Assembly (NCBI GenBank): GCA_020809705.1
Contig: CP085826.1
Location: 496,001-560,000, forward strand
Reading direction: 5' to 3'
DNA from: Calonectria ilicicola
Lineage: Eukaryota > Ascomycota > Sordariomycetes > Hypocreales > Nectriaceae
Length of the DNA stretch: 64,000 nucleotides
The translations under genes were made by a program, and so were the position numbers. Positions within the stretch are counted from its first letter, which is position 1; each line of letters starts with the position of its first letter. This document shows positions 58,911 through 64,000 of this stretch, in pieces. A model generated the notes under the pieces. It did not search any database, was not told the origin of the DNA, and was given only the letters and a program-made list of their open reading frames with translations.

Positions 58911-60296
58911 ATGGCCAAGAACATGAATGTTGAGCAATTGACTGCGCTCGATTTGCTCATGCCGAGAACTTATGTCACGGCAGTTCTTTGCTTCCGTACG
59001 ACAGAGCCGACTTCGACAATCTCCCAGAGACTCCAGCCTGCGTTGAATGAGGTTTCAAAGGTGCTTCCATGGCTCACGGGCAAAGTCTTTCCCACAGCAC
59101 CCACCGAGGGAAACCCCCCATCACTTGAGATGCGATGGAATTCAGACACAGACTCGTTGACAGTCATCGACAAGGGCACTATTGAAGTGCCATATCTCAC
59201 CATGGCCGCAGATGGAATGCCTCCTTGCCGTATCCCTGCAGAGGTGTGGCCGGTGCCTCTTGCAATCGACGATAATCTCTTCGCCGCGGGAGCACCGGTC
59301 TTCGCTACCAGTTTGTTCCGGTTCGGGGACAATCAGGGAGTTGGTCTTTGTATCTGCGCCCATCACAACGCCATGGATGCCTCCGGGTTCGCAGAGGTCA
59401 ACAGCCTTTGGGTTCAGGCCATCTCTGGAAGTAGCTTGAGCGGGCTGAATGTCGGTCAGGCTAGAGTTCCTTGGCTTCAGAAAGCGCTGGCGCCTGAATT
59501 TGGTGCTTTGTCGTCTCGGTCGCGCGACAGCCTCTTTGAGTCACACCCAGAGTACTCTCAGAGCTTTCCTACGTTCCCAACAGAATTCCCACTCTGCACA
59601 TCCAAGGTATTCGCAATTCCCATTTCTCGAATCAACGACACCAAGAAGCTCGTCAGTGCCTACACATCAACTTCGCCCACCACCAACACCATTGTTTCTG
59701 CACTTGTTTGGTCTGCGATCAGTCGAGCGCGCATGCACCGCGACTCCACCCTTTCCAGCATCAATAGCCGGCTTGCTCTTGCTGTGAACGGGAAACGACG
59801 CATAGGCGAAGGATTTTCAACCCCAGAGAATTCATACATTGGAAACGCTGTTTTATATGCACTCGCCAAGCATCCTGCTCAAGGTTTAGCTTCACCTGTC
59901 GACCAAGGTGATGTCCGAACGTTAGCAAGTGTCTGCGATGCCATTGTCCAATCGCATTCGCCTCAGTCCATCAACTCTCGCTCTATTGCCGAGGTTTATA
60001 ACCTGGTTACTGGCATGGAAGATTACAGGACGTTGTTTGTTGGCTGGGATTTGTTTGGTTCGCGCGACCTTACCATCACAAGCTGGGCTGATCTCGATTT
60101 GTATGGAATGGACTTTGGCACTGAGCTTGGGCGTCCGGAATTTATCAGGGTGCCTTATAATGAAGCCGATGGCGTCGGCCTTGTCTTGCCCAGAAAAAGA
60201 CCCGAAATCACAGGTGACGAAGCTAATGAGGTGGTAGAAGTCATGATCATGCTACGCAGAGATGATATGGAGGTTCTGGAGAAAAACGGGATATAG
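58911..60296 (+). CDS. BAHD-type acyltransferase (transferase family, trichothecene-acetyltransferase-like)
   Basis: Single exon, 461 residues from the ATG at 58911 (the frame is open a little further upstream without an ATG). The acyl-transfer histidine motif HHNAMD lies at about residues 151-156, and the structural DFG motif appears as YGMDFGTELGRPEF near residue 405, where plant BAHD enzymes have DFGWG. N-terminal LDLLMPRTYVTAVLCF and the CoA-side VNGKRRIG block also fit. Fungal members acylate hydroxyl or amino groups of secondary metabolites with acetyl-CoA or longer acyl-CoA. The acceptor cannot be predicted. The gene follows a Zn2Cys6 regulator on the same strand and converges with the histidine kinase gene. 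Confidence 0.87.
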   Translation: MAKNMNVEQLTALDLLMPRTYVTAVLCFRTTEPTSTISQRLQPALNEVSKVLPWLTGKVFPTAPTEGNPPSLEMRWNSDTDSLTVIDKGTIEVPYLTMAADGMPPCRIPAEVWPVPLAIDDNLFAAGAPVFATSLFRFGDNQGVGLCICAHHNAMDASGFAEVNSLWVQAISGSSLSGLNVGQARVPWLQKALAPEFGALSSRSRDSLFESHPEYSQSFPTFPTEFPLCTSKVFAIPISRINDTKKLVSAYTSTSPTTNTIVSALVWSAISRARMHRDSTLSSINSRLALAVNGKRRIGEGFSTPENSYIGNAVLYALAKHPAQGLASPVDQGDVRTLASVCDAIVQSHSPQSINSRSIAEVYNLVTGMEDYRTLFVGWDLFGSRDLTITSWADLDLYGMDFGTELGRPEFIRVPYNEADGVGLVLPRKRPEITGDEANEVVEVMIMLRRDDMEVLEKNGI

Positions 60297-60540
60297 CGAG
60301 ATAAAGGACGATTGCGATGGGGTTTTTTTATTCTACAGGTAGCATATGCGGTTAGAAAATACAATAGAAATAGTTCTGAGGCTACAAAGAGGCCATATAT
60401 TGGTACCAGAGTGAGCACAAGGATGCACCCAAGGAGATGATAATTGAATGATGGCACCCATTGTTTATTGCTTCAATGGATAGCATAAATAATTAAATAT
60501 TCCTAGTCATCCTCCTGCCCCCTAAATGATACAAATTCAT

Positions 60541-63500
60541 TCAGGCCCCTTTAAATGTTGGAAAATGTTGTTTCACGCCGCGGTCCAGGGTTTTTATCCC
60601 AACTGGCTTGACAAAATATTCATGCGCGCCAACGCCCTCCGCAGCCGCCCTATCCTTTGGGCTATCTTGCCCAGTCACGATAAACACCGTACTTGATTCC
60701 CAATTATGTTTCTTCTCCAGATCTCGAATCTGCCTCGTAGCCTCAATACCATCGCATACTGGCATTTGAAGATCCATGAGAATGAGCTGGATTCCTTCTC
60801 CCTCACCAGTCGCAGCCACCGTCTGGTGATGGAAAAATATCTCAACGGCTTCGGATCCGTCAGTTGCGCAATGGTATGATAATCCTCGTTTGTTGCAGTA
60901 CATCTGCATGATCCGGAGATTAATAGCATTGTCATCCACAAGCAGCGCTCTAGGCTTTGAAGGTCGAGGCAAAGCAGGAATTAACGGGGCATCCATTTCC
61001 GGTTGCAAAGGAAGTTCAGAGTGGGATGGAGAGGGCTGTGTCTTATTTGTCTCTGTACTTGAATTGACCGTGCGATCAGTTAAAGACTGAGTGTGCTGTG
61101 CGTTCAGGGGAGGTATATCTGAAGGAGCCTTCTCGTCACTTTTATCGTCTGTTTCAACATATGATGATCCAGCAGGACCAAGGGGTCCTGAACTTGAGGC
61201 TTTGATGATTGAAAACCGCTTGTCTACTTCCTCAAGCGCCGAAACCATGATCGAGGTTAAATATATGCCGCGTAGATAAACCACATTCTCAGTATTATCA
61301 TCAATTTGTGCACTGCATTCTGAATCTGGAACTAGACAGATGGCTACATGAGCTGCTGGGATTTCGGCCAATCTTTTGCCATGCTGTTCCACGTTTGGGA
61401 CAAAATCCATGATTAGAAAGCAGGTTTCTGTCTTGTCTGAGGCAGTGAAGCCTTGCGAGATGAGGAATTCGCCAAAGAAATGGCATAATGTTAACTTGTC
61501 AGACTCAATTGCCTTTTTGTAAAATTTTGGCGGTATATTGCTGAACTTTGATACGAAGGGTCTTGCTGGAGAAGGTGACAAGGTGAACTTGACCTCCCGA
61601 AATGTAGCCCGGAAATGTGAGCCACGGCCAAACGTGGACGATTCCAAATCTACAGAGCCGTGGAGAAGGCCTGCAAATTTTGACGCCAGCGTTAATCCCA
61701 GTCCAGCCCCGGTTGAGTGCGTGTTGACTTTTTCGTATGGCTCAAATATTCGGGTTTGATCGTCGGGCTTAATGCCATAACCAGTGTCTTCGACATCGAT
61801 CACAAGCTCATTACTCTCTAAAAGCATGGATGTGGATACCATCACGAGACCTTTTGGAGTATTTTGAATAGCATTGACAATGATAGGAAGTAGGCTATCC
61901 CGAAGGAGTCCAAGGTCGATGCAAATGCTGTTGGAATCGGGATGCGAGCGGTGATTAAATACGAGGGATGTCATATATCGTTTGTCCCCTGACATGTTTT
62001 TTCGTAACTCGTCAATCAGCTCTGATTCCAACTTAGCCATGGAATGAATAGCACTCCGGCGCTCTGCCATGGCAATATCGGCCCATCGGTTCAAAGTGAT
62101 CATGCTATTGACAATGGAAATTAGGTCGCGGCCCGCCGTCTTAATTGTATCAAGATAGATTGTAGATTGGCTTTCATTGCTTTCCGAAGGTGCTTGCAAT
62201 GACTTGGATGCTGATTTTAATTCTTCAGCCAACAGCTCCACAGACCCAAGAATACCATGGATTGGGGTTCGGAGCTGGTGAGAGAATCCTCGGAGAAATT
62301 TTTCCTTGGCTTTCATCGCTTCTGTGAGCAAGCGCTTGTGCCATATCTTGGATATCATGCCAGCGCAACCATGGATGAACCAGGAATCGACATCGTCCGG
62401 TACCAGTTGAAAATCGCGGGATGCCACAGAGAGAATGGATGGTCCAGATACGCTCTCGCATTGGGCGGCAATTATACGCACCACTCTGTCATCTGGGAAG
62501 CTCTTGTGATTCGAATTCACAATAAAGTCATTGATGTAGTCAGCGTCTTCCCATAACCCGTCTTGGAAGTCGGACCACGATATAGGATCCCGTCCTTCCA
62601 CTTCGACTTGATTAGCCCTTAATGGCCTGAGCGTGATTTTGGCATCTGGATATGCGGTTCTCAGTATCTTCATGACTGCTTCCTCAGACACTATATTATC
62701 TGCTTCATTGTGCACCGCAGAGACTAATTCGGCCATGCGACGACCCTCTCGCTGGCGCCTCGCTCTTGCATACTGGACAATGTCAGAGACAACCCAATCA
62801 GCCAGACGAGCAAGCGATTGTTGTTGTGCTTTTGACAATGGGGCTTCAGTCTTGGTGGATGCGACGCAGAGTGACCCGATGTGTACTGAACGACCAGATT
62901 CATGTTGTACACGAAGAGGTACACCGGCGTATGCGCGAAGCCCGCCAAGCTCAACATTTGGTGACAATTGGAAACGCCAATCCTGCTCAAGATCTGGTAA
63001 AAGAAACACTCTCTACTTGATAATTAATACGCTTATGATGAAGGGTCAGGGTTGGGTCAACGTACATTAGAGGGTTGATGGATGGTGTGTGCGCATGTGG
63101 CTTCGCCGCGTGGTAGAATCGCCAAGGGAACCCCAACCGTGGCTAAACGGATGTAGAAATTGACATCAAGGATCCCAATAATGGCACAATCCCACCCCGT
63201 AGTTTCTTGTGCGATATGGGCCTTCTCTTGCAAACCGGATAGCAACTCGCTCTCATTGAGGATGCCACGGGTATAATACCAGAGCATGGATAACCGAAGC
63301 CTCTCATCCTTCGCTAAGAGAGGACGGAGATAGCGGTCAGGATGACACTCCGGTCTGTCCGGGATGGGCGCCGGCGCATAGTCATCGTTCTTTGAGAGGT
63401 AACAGGCCTCATCCGCATCCTGGCACCAAGGCTTAATCGGTTTGTCGGCATTGTCTGGGTCGAAGACGGGCCCAACCGTGACTGGAGGAGGCGGTGGGGG

Positions 63501-63560
63501 CTCGTGGCAAGTCGCAAGAACGGCAGCGTCTGCCTTGGGGAAGAAGGACATGGGTGGCAT
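60541..63560 (-). CDS. GAF-domain hybrid histidine kinase (two-component phosphorelay sensor)
   Basis: Two exons, 63560..63066 and 63012..60541, with a 53-bp intron (GTACGT donor, AAGTAG acceptor), give 988 residues. Start: the open frame begins at TTG, so I used the ATG at 63560. Domains in order: Pro-rich N-terminus (EPPPPPPVTV); GAF-like sensor region at about 90-240, with GWDCAIIGILD and AYAGVPLRV; HisKA with phospho-acceptor His410 in FSHQLRTPIHG; ATPase with N box NAIQNTPKG, EDTGYGIKPDD and GAGLGLTLA; a Ser/Thr/Pro-rich linker; receiver domain with LLVDDNAINLR, phospho-acceptor Asp912 in LILMDLQMP, and Lys967 in EYFVKPVG. It should pass phosphate to the cell's Ypd1-type carrier and on to the Ssk1/Skn7-type regulators. 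No membrane helix, so it is probably a soluble cytosolic sensor. All catalytic residues are present. Confidence 0.92.
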
Positions 63561-64000
63561 GGTTATATGTAAGCATATGGGTATGTCTGCCCTTGTCACT
63601 GACGATCCCAAGGTAGGCGATGGGCATAAGCGAATCAGAAACGCGGTGAAGACCAGAACCGTCGAGATTTCGGTGTCAAAATGAATGACGCATCTTCCAA
63701 ATAGTTAAACCCCACCCCATCGTCAGCCACATTTTGGAAGCGCCAATTGCAACGCGCACGTCGATCATGCTAGCGGCTTTTGTGCCACTAGCGTGTAACT
63801 TTGTCTCAGTCGCATGGTGCTGGAACCGTGGAACCAGGCTTGGGCTGTGCGGGAGGATGCGATGCTCGACATTGCGTGCATGTCCAGGATGATTCAAAAT
63901 CGAGGAGTAGCAACCTGGCTTGTGGTAAAAAATCCCTTGTCCTTTTTGTTACAGCTTTCCTCAATTAGAGTTTGATTGCAGAGACTCGTCATGAAGCTCG
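63561..64000. other. Right-edge intergenic sequence
   Basis: Upstream of the histidine kinase, presumably its promoter. Short frames on both strands are without a domain. Confidence 0.4.

Noticed and set aside
1..64000. tRNA genes, CRISPR arrays and intact transposons
   Set aside because: I scanned by eye for B-box-like motifs, regular direct repeats, reverse transcriptase or transposase blocks and terminal repeats and found none that held up; a tRNAscan or repeat search would settle it.

Overview
This window is nuclear DNA of a filamentous ascomycete, most like a Eurotiomycete such as Penicillium or Aspergillus. The evidence is the gene content: a NACHT-WD40 receptor, HET-domain proteins, a CFEM receptor, a highly reducing polyketide synthase, fungal zinc-cluster regulators and a hybrid histidine kinase. 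The genes also carry short introns of about 47-110 bp with GTAAGT-like donors and CTAAC/CTGAC-like branch sites. I rebuilt the exon structures by hand from splice sites and reading phase. I saw no tRNA, rRNA, CRISPR array or intact transposon.

Left part (0.9-22.7 kb): a NACHT-WD40 NLR whose N-terminus carries a HET-s-type amyloid motif; a damaged Thr-rich protein gene; a CFEM-domain seven-helix receptor; a large HET-domain protein; a type II citrate synthase with a peroxisome-like C-terminus; an alcohol-acetyltransferase-like enzyme; a small YCII-domain protein; and a Zn2Cys6 regulator. From 22.7 to 31.4 kb the sequence is nearly gene-free, with one small uncharacterised gene.

Middle part (31.4-46.8 kb): a decayed membrane-protein pseudogene, a TDP2-like endonuclease/phosphatase-family gene, and then a compact polyketide locus. 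The locus holds a KS-AT-DH-ER-KR-ACP polyketide synthase, a divergent FSH1/LovG-type serine hydrolase sharing its promoter, an uncharacterised 426-residue protein and an MCT-type MFS transporter. The synthase carries a one-base frameshift near the end of its KS domain.

Right part (49.0-63.6 kb): a second HET gene with a frameshift near its N-terminus, a branched-chain aminotransferase, a C2H2 regulator, a Zn2Cys6 regulator, a BAHD-type acyltransferase and a GAF hybrid histidine kinase.

Two themes stand out. One is nonself recognition and programmed cell death (an NLR with an amyloid trigger motif and two HET genes). The other is accessory metabolism undergoing decay: single-base lesions are seen in the polyketide synthase, the second HET gene and a membrane-protein relic, while other long genes are intact.
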